From Acidobacteriota bacterium (GTDB taxonomy: Bacteria > Acidobacteriota > Thermoanaerobaculia > Multivoradales > Multivoraceae), in assembly GCA_021296535.1 (NCBI GenBank), contig JAGWAG010000024.1:1-44973 (forward strand): a stretch of DNA of 44,973 bases. The letters are read 5' to 3'. This document shows positions 19,880-27,643 of this stretch, piece after piece. The notes beneath the pieces were generated by a model. It was given only the letters and a program-made list of their open reading frames with translations. It was not told the origin of the DNA and searched no databases. A program made the position numbers and the translations under genes. Position 1 is the first letter of the stretch. The number at the start of each line of letters is the position of its first letter.

Positions 19880-21411
19880 TCCGAGAGGTTGACGACGACC
19901 CGGTCGCCCCGTCGCTCGACCGTCGCGGCGATGTCGGAGGCCGTGAGATCGAGCACGACGTGCAGGTTCCTGGTCGCCCCGCGGCCGTGAACTCCGGTGC
20001 GAACGCCGCGCAGCCTGGGGCCCCTGACCGCGCTCGCGTCGTAGCCCTGCCGCACCCCGATCAACCGGACGACCAATCGCGGCGGCGATTCGAGCGGCAT
20101 GATGTGGTGTCGCTGGAAGGGAGCGTTGCCGACGATCTCGATCACGGTCCGGTCACCCGCCGTCGACGCGGTGATCGAACGCAGAGCGGTCGCGTTGGCA
20201 GGCGGCGGTGCCGGTGGCGCCGGCGGTCGGCGAGCGGCGGCGGGCTCGGCGGCAGGCGCCGGCCTGGTCTCGACCTCCACGGCGGCCGGCACCGGCGCGG
20301 GCCGCTCGGCCGCAACCGGCCCGGCGTCCTGTGTCGCGGCCACACGAACGGGTTCATCCGCTTCGCCCTCGGCTGGAGCCTCCGGGTCGGCGGCCGGTTC
20401 CTCGATGGCCACCGGCAACGGACTTGCCGTCGACGACTCCGCCGCGCCCGCCGGAGGCGTCTCGGCGCCCGCCCGGGGCGTCGAGATCTCGAAGCTGGGA
20501 GCTTCAGCCGGCGCAGCCTCTTCGGCCGGGGCGCCACCCAGTCCGACCAGGTTCATCAGCGGTCCCCGGAAAGCAATCAGGGCAACGAGAAGTACGGCCC
20601 CGCCGACCGCCGGCCACAGCCAGGGACGAGCCGTCGACTCCGGCTTCATCCAGTCCTCGTCGTCTTTCGCGAGGTCGCCGAACAGTTCCGCATGGGTGGG
20701 CTCGACTTCACCGGCCCCGGCCGCGTCTTCCCCGGCCAGGGGTTGATCGATCGACGGCGAGTCGTCACCGACGGGTCCGCGGGCCGGTTCGGGGGGCGAT
20801 TCGGCAGGCTCCTCCGCCGGAACGGGTTCCGCGTCGACGATCTCCGCCGGTTCGACCGCGTCCGTCGCTTCCGCCTCGACGATCTCCACCGGTTCGATCG
20901 CATCGGGCGCTTGTGTCGGGGCCTCATCCTCGACCGCTTCGGCCCCGGCCTCGGCTTCGACGTCACGGGTTGCCGCTTCCTGGACCTCGACCTCCTCCGC
21001 TTCGGGCGCGGCAGCCGGCGGAATCACGTCGCTCTCCCCCTGCGGCTCCGAGAACAGCAACGCCAGGCGCTCCTCGCCCGGGGGCTCGACGCGGCTGAAC
21101 CGCATCCCCATCCCGGCGGGCTGATCGGCGCCGCCGGCCTCGGGACGTACCCAGACCACGGTCGCCTCGCCCTCGACGTCTGCCGGCTCATCGTCCGACC
21201 CGAGCTGCAGCACGAAGTGCGCGGAAGTGCCGACCGGCATCGGCGTCGGCGTCGACACGAACATGCCGCCGGTCGCGATGTCCCGCGTCAAACCGGAGAG
21301 TTCGCCGTCCTGCCCGGACGCAGTGAGACGAACGACCACTTCGCGCAGCAAACGGCGCGACTCGCGGAAGCGGAAACTCTGACTGGCCGGTGACATAGGG
21401 CAAATCCCCAA
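19876..21411 (-). CDS. PilZ domain - long acidic Ala/Pro/Glu linker - single TM - AMIN domain protein
   Basis: 511 aa; N-term RRLLREVVVRL...LSGLTRDIATGGMFVSTPTPMPVGTSAHFVLQLG...EGEATVVWVRPEAGGADQPAGMGMRF (PilZ); TM PWLWPAVGGAVLLVALIAF; C-term ALRSITASTAGDRTVIEIVGNAPFQRHHIMPLESPPRLVVRLIGVRQGYDASAVRG...VVLDLTASDIAATVERRGDRVVVNLSD (AMIN). Confidence 0.8.
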   Translation of the reverse strand: MGICPMSPASQSFRFRESRRLLREVVVRLTASGQDGELSGLTRDIATGGMFVSTPTPMPVGTSAHFVLQLGSDDEPADVEGEATVVWVRPEAGGADQPAGMGMRFSRVEPPGEERLALLFSEPQGESDVIPPAAAPEAEEVEVQEAATRDVEAEAGAEAVEDEAPTQAPDAIEPVEIVEAEATDAVEPAEIVDAEPVPAEEPAESPPEPARGPVGDDSPSIDQPLAGEDAAGAGEVEPTHAELFGDLAKDDEDWMKPESTARPWLWPAVGGAVLLVALIAFRGPLMNLVGLGGAPAEEAAPAEAPSFEISTPRAGAETPPAGAAESSTASPLPVAIEEPAADPEAPAEGEADEPVRVAATQDAGPVAAERPAPVPAAVEVETRPAPAAEPAAARRPPAPPAPPPANATALRSITASTAGDRTVIEIVGNAPFQRHHIMPLESPPRLVVRLIGVRQGYDASAVRGPRLRGVRTGVHGRGATRNLHVVLDLTASDIAATVERRGDRVVVNLSD

Positions 21412-21454
21412 AAGGGGCGATGAGAGGCCGATACTACCCGCTCAGGACACGGCT

Positions 21455-21564
21455 CGCATGGAACAAGTTCGTGCTCGCTGCTTCGCAGCATCGCGCTCGA
21501 TGCGGACCAGAAGGTCCGCGCACCCAGAGAACGGGCCTCTACCGCAACCTGGCTGTTCCATGCG
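21455..21564. repeat. Compact multi-hairpin element bounded by an 11-bp inverted repeat (CGCATGGAACA...TGTTCCATGCG)
   Basis: Outer arms 21455-21465/21554-21564; internal hairpins GCTGC-TTC-GCAGC (21477-21489), GCATCG-CGCT-CGATGC (21488-21503), GCGGACC-AGAA-GGTCCGC (21502-21519). Confidence 0.8.
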
Positions 21565-21568
21565 CGTC

Positions 21569-21590
21569 AGCGCTGCGCGCGCGCAGCGCT
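21569..21590. repeat. 22-bp perfect palindrome AGCGCTGCGCGCGCGCAGCGCT
   Basis: Read directly; between the DAHP synthase stop and the hairpin element. Confidence 0.85.
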
Positions 21591-21595
21591 TGCTG

Positions 21596-22910
21596 CTAGG
21601 TCGAGGACCCCTTGCGCGCGACGAGCAGGGCCATCTCGAGGGCCTGCTCGTAGTTCAGCCTCGGGTCGACCTGCGAGCGGTAGGACCGCCGGAGCCCCTG
21701 CTCGTCGAGACCCCGGGCACCGCCGACACACTCCGTCACGTCTTCGCCGGTCAGTTCGAAATGGACACCGCCAAGGATCGTGCCGTTCGCCGCATGGAGA
21801 TCGAAAGCCTGCTCGAGTTCCGACAGGATGTCGCTGAACGCCCTGGTCTTCATCCCTTCCCGGGTGCCCTTCGTGTTGCCGTGCATCGGATCGCAAATCC
21901 AGAGCACGGGCTTGCCGGTCGCGGACACGGCCCGCAGGATCGGAGGCAACTCCTCTCCGATCCTCTCCGCGCCACAGCGGTGGATGAGCGAGAGCCGGCC
22001 CTCTTCGCCATCGGGATTCAGCACGTCGACGAGGTGGGCGATGTCGGCCGCCTTCATCCCGGTCCCCACCTTCATGCCGAGGGGATTGCGAATGCCGCGG
22101 GCGTACTCGATGTGAGCCGATCCCCGGTACGCGGTGCGGAGACCAACCCAGGGCAGGTGGGTCGAGAGGTTGTACCAGCCCTCCCGTCGCGGCACCGTCC
22201 GGGTCTGCGCCTGCTCATACACCAGGTGCAAGGCCTCGTGACTCGTGTAGAAGTCGACGCGGTCGATCTGCCCTACGTCGACGCCGGAGAGCGTCTCCAT
22301 GAACTTGAGTGACTCACCGATCGACTCGACCCGGCGCTGGTACTCGGCCGCGTTCCGTGAGTGGCTGACGAAGTCCAGATTCCAGTACTCGGGATGGTGG
22401 AGATCGGCGAAGCCGCCATCGATCAGACCGCGGATGAAGTTCAGGGTCAGAGCGGAGCGCTGGTAGCCGCGGAGGAGATTCAGCGGATCCGGTTCCCTCG
22501 CTTCCGAGATCGCCCCGGTACGAGGGCAGGGTCTCTCCGGCCCGGGTCTCCATGTCCGCCGAGCGGGGCTTCGCGTACTGGCCGGCGAACCGTCCGACGC
22601 GGGTCACCCGCTTCTTCAGGCTGTGGGTCAGCACCAGGCTCATCTGCAGGAGGATCTTGAGCTTCGCGGTGATCGAGTCGGACGTGCACTCGGCGAAGCT
22701 CTCGGCGCAGTCGCCCCCCTGGAGAACGAAGCGCTCGCCCCGCGCCGCAGAGGCCAACTGTCCCCTCAGGGTCTCGACCTCCCAGGAGGTCACCAGTGGC
22801 GGCAGGACGGCGAGCCGGGCCGCAACGGCCTCCACCGCCTCCGGATCGCCGTAGGTGGGCTGCTGGCGCACGTCGGCGCTCTGCCAGGAAGTCGGGCTCC
22901 AAGTGTCCAT
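21596..22910 (-). pseudogene. Class II (plant-type) DAHP synthase, frame broken near 22506-22519
   Basis: N-term frame: FVLQGGDCAESFAECTSDSITAKLKILLQMSLVLTHSLKKRVTRVGRFAGQYAKPRSADMETRAGETLPSYRGD. C-term frame: AISEAREPDPLNLLRGYQRSALTLNFIRGLIDGGFADLHHPEYWNLDFVSHSRNAAEYQRRVESIGESLKFMETLSG...DFYTSHEALHLVYEQ...CDPMHGNTKGTREG...GGVHFELTGEDVTECVGGA. Confidence 0.9.
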
Positions 22911-22930
22911 AAAGGGCGACGGAGTCTACT

Positions 22931-23704
22931 TCAACCGTCCTCGATCTGGAGGTACCGCCGCAGCCAGCGGGTGCCCAGGTAGAAGGGCAGCGTGTCCACG
23001 GCCGCCGCCGTGAACTTGAACACGTACGCCGTGCCGATGAACACCCACAACTGAGGCCAGATCGGCTCACCGCCCTCGACCGGGATGGCGCCGGCGGCGA
23101 AGTGGGTGATCGTGATCACGGAGAACGAGTCGACGAACTGGCTGACCACCGTCGAGCCGTTGTTGCGCAGCCACAGGTGGCGGCCCTTCGTGAGTCGCTT
23201 CCAGAAGTGGAACACGTAGACGTCGCACAACTGGGCGCTCAGGTAGGCGATCATCGAGGCCGCGATCACTCCCAGGGTCATCGTCCGGATCTCGAAGAAG
23301 ATCGGCAACCGTCCGTCGGGCCCTGGCACCGGCGAGTCGAAACCCGGCAGGGCGCCGCCCAGCCACAGCACGAGGGCGAGCCAGATGTTGACGAGGAAGC
23401 CGACCCAGACGAGGAAGTTGGCCCGCTTGCGCCCGTAGATCTCGGAAATGAAGTCGGTACAGAGGAACGTCAACGGATACGGCAGCACGCCGATCGCCAG
23501 CGGCATCGGAATTCGCATGCCGAACACGGTGAAGCTCAGATCGAGGAAGCGGGTCACTCCCAGGATGTTGAGCATCGTCATCGAGCCCAGAAACAGTCCC
23601 GCGAGAATGAGGAACACGCGCTCACGGCGCGCGTGCAGCACGCTCGCCTCGATCGGGTGAAGGTCAGCCGGGCGCTGCTCCGGCGAGCGAGCGGCTTCGC
23701 TCAC
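22931..23704 (-). CDS. Queuosine precursor transporter YhhQ/VUT family
   Basis: GTG start (VSEAARSPEQRP); ISEIYGRKRANFLVWVGFLVNI, DVYVFHFWKRLTKGRHLWLRNNGSTVVSQFVDSFSVITITHF. Confidence 0.9.
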   Translation of the reverse strand: MSEAARSPEQRPADLHPIEASVLHARRERVFLILAGLFLGSMTMLNILGVTRFLDLSFTVFGMRIPMPLAIGVLPYPLTFLCTDFISEIYGRKRANFLVWVGFLVNIWLALVLWLGGALPGFDSPVPGPDGRLPIFFEIRTMTLGVIAASMIAYLSAQLCDVYVFHFWKRLTKGRHLWLRNNGSTVVSQFVDSFSVITITHFAAGAIPVEGGEPIWPQLWVFIGTAYVFKFTAAAVDTLPFYLGTRWLRRYLQIEDG

Positions 23705-24165
23705 CCGGAGACTCTCCGGGCGTCGTTCCTCGCCCGGCGCTTGGCGGCGATGAAATCCGCGTGCGGAACGTGAAGGAGCCCGGCGATCTTGCGGATCAGG
23801 AACTCCTCCTGTGCCTCCAGCACCCGATCGGCGAAGGCGACCCGCCACAGCTCCTCGAGCAACCGGCCCTTGCGCTCCGCGTCGAACGACTCGTGAATGA
23901 GGCGGGTGAACTCGTAGAGACAAACCGTCCCCTCGGTCTCCTCCTCGGCCAGCGCCACGAGTTCCGCCGTTTCCTGCTCTGTCAGACCCAACTGGCGCCG
24001 TACCGCCGCCAGCACTTCCGCCTTCTCCGCTTCAGCGGCATCGAAGTCGGCGCGCATCACTTCAACCATCAGCGCCGCGGCCGCCAGGCGCAGACGGGCA
24101 TCCGGGTCGCCCTCCCGCTCCGGGTCGATCCGTTCGCCAAAGAAGCTGCGGATGCGTTCCAGCAC
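23701..24165 (-). CDS. TerB-family (tellurite resistance-like) protein
   Basis: 154 aa; LRLAAAALMVEVMRADFDAAEAEKAEVLAAVRRQLGLTEQETAELVALAEEE...LLEELWRVAFADRVLEAQEEFLIRKIAGLLHVPHADFIAAKRRA. Confidence 0.88.
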   Translation of the reverse strand: MLERIRSFFGERIDPEREGDPDARLRLAAAALMVEVMRADFDAAEAEKAEVLAAVRRQLGLTEQETAELVALAEEETEGTVCLYEFTRLIHESFDAERKGRLLEELWRVAFADRVLEAQEEFLIRKIAGLLHVPHADFIAAKRRARNDARRVSG

Positions 24166-24182
24166 GTCCCTTCAACTCCAGG

Positions 24183-25187
24183 CTAGGCGTCTTCCCGGCC
24201 CAGGCGCCGCCACGCCGCCTGGCGGCGGAGTTCCTTGGCCCGGGCCGCAACGCCGGCGACCGACGTGGCACGCTTCCAGGCCGCCGCCGCCGCCTCGTCC
24301 ACCAGCTCCCAGTGCGCCGCATGCGCCTCGCGTACATGCGCCGTGGCGCGACCAAGCCCCGCCACCCCCAGGTGGGCGGCCGGCTCGTCCAGCGGGCCGA
24401 AGGCCAGAGTCTCGGCGGTCGCGAGCAGCAGAAGCAGGTCTTCCACCGCCGACGACGGCCAGCCCGACCTTCGCGCCAGCGCCAGGTTGTAGGCCGTCAT
24501 CGCGGCGCCGATGTAGAGGTCCTCGATCGTCCGGAAGGGCTTGACGGCATCCGCGTAGCCGTCGCCCCGAAGCAGCTCCGCCGCCGCCACCGGCACCTCG
24601 TTCAGATCGACCACGGCGTGCCGCACCTCGGGGTTCGCGGTCACCCGCCCGCCAAGGTCCATGGGAGCCATTTCGATTCCCTGCCGGTCACTGGGCACGG
24701 ACAACGCCCGTAACTGGTCGCGGTCGCCTTCACGGCCCACCGAGGCGATGAGCAGCAGCGCGGCCGCCGACGGCGCCAGAGTCGCCCACCTCTTCTGGCC
24801 ACTGAGGCGGAAACCGCCATCCGGCAGCACGACGAGGGACGACCGGATCGCGCGCGGGTGCGCCCCGCCCTCCTCGCTGGCACAGAACGCGACGATGCCG
24901 CCCTCCGGCATCAGGTGCAGCCCGCCGCATTCCCAGGCCAGACGGCGGATCGCCCCCTGGTGTCCGGCCACCATCGCCCAGGCCGGCCGATCGGCCACGA
25001 AGCCGCCGAGCAGACCGTGGCCGAAGTGGGCCTGCCCGTCGGGCTCGGCATCGCCCGGCGCCTGCCTGCTCCAGGAGGCCAGCACCCGGTCGCTGAACGC
25101 CCTGTACCAACCGGCCGGCTCGTCGCCGGCCACAAGCGGTTCCGGCGCGGCGGAAAGCAGATGGCTCAGCGCCGGTCCGAGGGTCAC
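24183..25187 (-). CDS. Acyl-CoA dehydrogenase-like protein (atypical)
   Basis: GTG start proposed at 25187 (VTLGPALSHLLSAAPEP), 335 codons; CASEEGGAHPRAIRSSLVVLPDGGFRLSGQKRWATLAPSAAALLLIASVG and C-terminal helical domain. Confidence 0.75.
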   Translation of the reverse strand: MTLGPALSHLLSAAPEPLVAGDEPAGWYRAFSDRVLASWSRQAPGDAEPDGQAHFGHGLLGGFVADRPAWAMVAGHQGAIRRLAWECGGLHLMPEGGIVAFCASEEGGAHPRAIRSSLVVLPDGGFRLSGQKRWATLAPSAAALLLIASVGREGDRDQLRALSVPSDRQGIEMAPMDLGGRVTANPEVRHAVVDLNEVPVAAAELLRGDGYADAVKPFRTIEDLYIGAAMTAYNLALARRSGWPSSAVEDLLLLLATAETLAFGPLDEPAAHLGVAGLGRATAHVREAHAAHWELVDEAAAAAWKRATSVAGVAARAKELRRQAAWRRLGREDA

Positions 25188-25309
25188 GGGCCGCTCCCGG
25201 CAGACGCTCCCGCCAGCGGCAAGACTCGAATAAGCTCGACCGCCCAGGGGCAACGAGGACTCGACCCTCCGTCGTCCACGGTCAACTCCACGAAGTACAT
25301 CGGCAGCAG

Positions 25310-26617
25310 ATGATAGAGGAAGTCGCATCCCCTGCCGCCGCTGTCGGTGTCCCCGAAACGCCCGGCTTCCGGCGCGTGCCGCGAACCGGCGTGATCTACG
25401 TGATGCACCGCGCCGCGGCCGCCGGCCACGGGCGCGACGGCCGGACCTGGTACAACCTCGGCCAGGGCTCGCCGGAGGTCGGCTCCCTGCCCGGAGCGCC
25501 GCCGCGCCGCGACCAGCTCCACATCGACCCGCGCCGCCAGACCTACGCGCCCGTCGACGGAATCGACGAGTTACGGGACCGCGTCGCCGAGCTGTACAAC
25601 TTCCTCTACCGCCGCAACCGGCGTTCCCAGTACGCCCGGGAGAACGTGAGCATCGCCCCGGGCGGCCGTCCGGCGATGACCCGTATCGCGGCCGCGATGG
25701 GCGAGATGAACCTGGGGCACTTCATCCCCGACTACACGGCCTACGAGGAACTTCTCAGCGCGTTCAAGGGGTTCATCCCGATCCCCATCCTGCTCGACGC
25801 CGCCCACGGCTATACGGCCGCGCGCAAGCTGCTCCGGAAGGAGATCGTCGGCCGCGGCCTGTCCGCGCTCTGGTGCAGCAATCCCTGCAACCCCACCGGT
25901 CAACTCGTCGAGGGCGAGGCGCTGGCCGAGTGGGTGGAGGTCTCCCGCGACAACGTCTGCACCTTCATCCTGGACGAGTTCTACAGCCACTACATCTACA
26001 CGCCGGCGCCGGACAACTGCAGCGAAATCGCCGACAGCGCCAGGATGGTCTCCGCGGCGGCCTACGTGGACGACGTGAACAGCGACCCGATCATCCTTGT
26101 CGACGGTCTGACCAAGAACTGGCGCTATCCCGGTTGGCGCGTATCCTGGATCGTCGGCCCACGGACCGTAATCGACCGGGTGACGAGCGCCGGCTCCTTT
26201 CTGGACGGTGGCGGCAACCACCCCTTCCAGGAGGCCGCCGTACCCCTTCTCGAGCCGGAGCTCGTTCTACAGGAGACACGGGCCATCCAGACCGAGTTCA
26301 CGCGCAAGCGACGCTTTCTCGTCGACCGGCTCCGGGGCCTGGGTATCGAGGTCGAGCACGAGCCGCAGGGCGCCTTCTACGTCTGGGGCAACCTCGCGGG
26401 TCTGCCGGCGCCGCTCAACGACGGCATCGAGTTCTTCAAGGCCCTGCTCCAGGTCCAGGTGATCACCGTCCCCGGCGTGTTCTTCGACGTGAACCCCGGC
26501 CAGCGGCGCCGCAACGCCCGCTACCACAGCTACTGCCGGCTCAGCTTCGGCCCCTCGATGGAGACCCTGGAGCGGGGCACGGAGCGGATCGAGAAGCTGA
26601 TCCGCGCCCGCTCGTAG
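25310..26617 (+). CDS. Pyridoxal phosphate-dependent aminotransferase class I/II
   Basis: 435 aa; APGGRPAMTRIAAAMGE, CSNPCNPTGQLVEGEALAEWV, PLP-lysine VDGLTKNWRYPGWRVSW. Confidence 0.9.
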   Translation: MIEEVASPAAAVGVPETPGFRRVPRTGVIYVMHRAAAAGHGRDGRTWYNLGQGSPEVGSLPGAPPRRDQLHIDPRRQTYAPVDGIDELRDRVAELYNFLYRRNRRSQYARENVSIAPGGRPAMTRIAAAMGEMNLGHFIPDYTAYEELLSAFKGFIPIPILLDAAHGYTAARKLLRKEIVGRGLSALWCSNPCNPTGQLVEGEALAEWVEVSRDNVCTFILDEFYSHYIYTPAPDNCSEIADSARMVSAAAYVDDVNSDPIILVDGLTKNWRYPGWRVSWIVGPRTVIDRVTSAGSFLDGGGNHPFQEAAVPLLEPELVLQETRAIQTEFTRKRRFLVDRLRGLGIEVEHEPQGAFYVWGNLAGLPAPLNDGIEFFKALLQVQVITVPGVFFDVNPGQRRRNARYHSYCRLSFGPSMETLERGTERIEKLIRARS

Positions 26618-26626
26618 CGGGACGCC

Positions 26627-27643
26627 TTAGGCGAAACCGACCAGCCGCCGGATCTCCGCCGCCTTCGGTTCGGCCACCGCCCGCGCACGCTGCGCGCCGA
26701 TGGCCAGCAACCGATCCAACTCGTCGGGGGCCGCCATCAGTTCCTCGTACCGTTGCCGGATCGGCGCGACGACCTCGATCACGGCCTCCGCGACTCCCTT
26801 CTTCAGATCGCCGTAGCCGCGAGCGCCGGCGAAGTCGGCGAGGACCTCCTCGCGAGCGCGGTCGGTGATCGCCCGGTAGATCATCAACAGGTTGTTCACG
26901 CCGGCCCGCTCCGGATCGTCGCTGAACTCGATCTCACGCCCCGAGTCGGTGACCGCGCGCTTGAGCGACCGCCTGATCTCGTCGTCCGAATCGGTGAGGC
27001 GAACCGCGTGACCCCGACCCGCCGTCTCACTCTTCGACATCTTCGCCGTCGGGTCGTCGAGCGCCATCACCCGCGCTCCGGCAGTCGGAATCACCGCCTC
27101 GGGGAGAACGAACGTGTCGCCGTAGAGGTGGTTGAAGCGGCCCGCGATGTCCCGAGCCAGCTCGACGTGCTGCTTCTGGTCCTCTCCCACCGGCACCTCG
27201 TCCGCGTCGTACAGCAGGATGTCGGCGGCCTGGAGAATCGGGTAGGTGAACAGCCCGACGCCGATGCGCTCCCTGCCGCCCTGGCGCTCCGACTTGGACT
27301 TGAACTGCGTCATCCGCTCCAGCCAGCCGATCGGCGTCGCACAACCCAGAACCCAGGCGGCCTCGGCGTGAGCGCGAACATGGCTCTGCACGAACAGTGT
27401 CGTGCGTTCCGGATCGATGCCGCAGGCAAACAGCATCGCCGTCAATTCGCGCGTGCCGGCGCGCAGGGTCTCCGGATCCTGGCGCACCGTGATCGCATGG
27501 AGATCGACGACGCAGATGAAGTTCTCCCGATCGTCCTGGCGGGCTGCCCAGTGCTTCACCGCTCCAAGGTAGTTCCCCAGGTGCAGCACGCCGGACGGTT
27601 GGATGCCGGAAAAGACCCGGCGCCTGCCTCTACCACTCTTCAC
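26627..27643 (-). CDS. trpS: Tryptophanyl-tRNA synthetase
   Basis: GTG start at 27643; RRRVFSGIQPSGVLHLGNYLGAVKHW (HIGH-like), PVGEDQKQHVELARDIAGRFN, DPTAKMSKSE (KMSKS). The 858-aa ORF in the track is an artefactual upstream extension. Confidence 0.96.
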   Translation of the reverse strand: MKSGRGRRRVFSGIQPSGVLHLGNYLGAVKHWAARQDDRENFICVVDLHAITVRQDPETLRAGTRELTAMLFACGIDPERTTLFVQSHVRAHAEAAWVLGCATPIGWLERMTQFKSKSERQGGRERIGVGLFTYPILQAADILLYDADEVPVGEDQKQHVELARDIAGRFNHLYGDTFVLPEAVIPTAGARVMALDDPTAKMSKSETAGRGHAVRLTDSDDEIRRSLKRAVTDSGREIEFSDDPERAGVNNLLMIYRAITDRAREEVLADFAGARGYGDLKKGVAEAVIEVVAPIRQRYEELMAAPDELDRLLAIGAQRARAVAEPKAAEIRRLVGFA

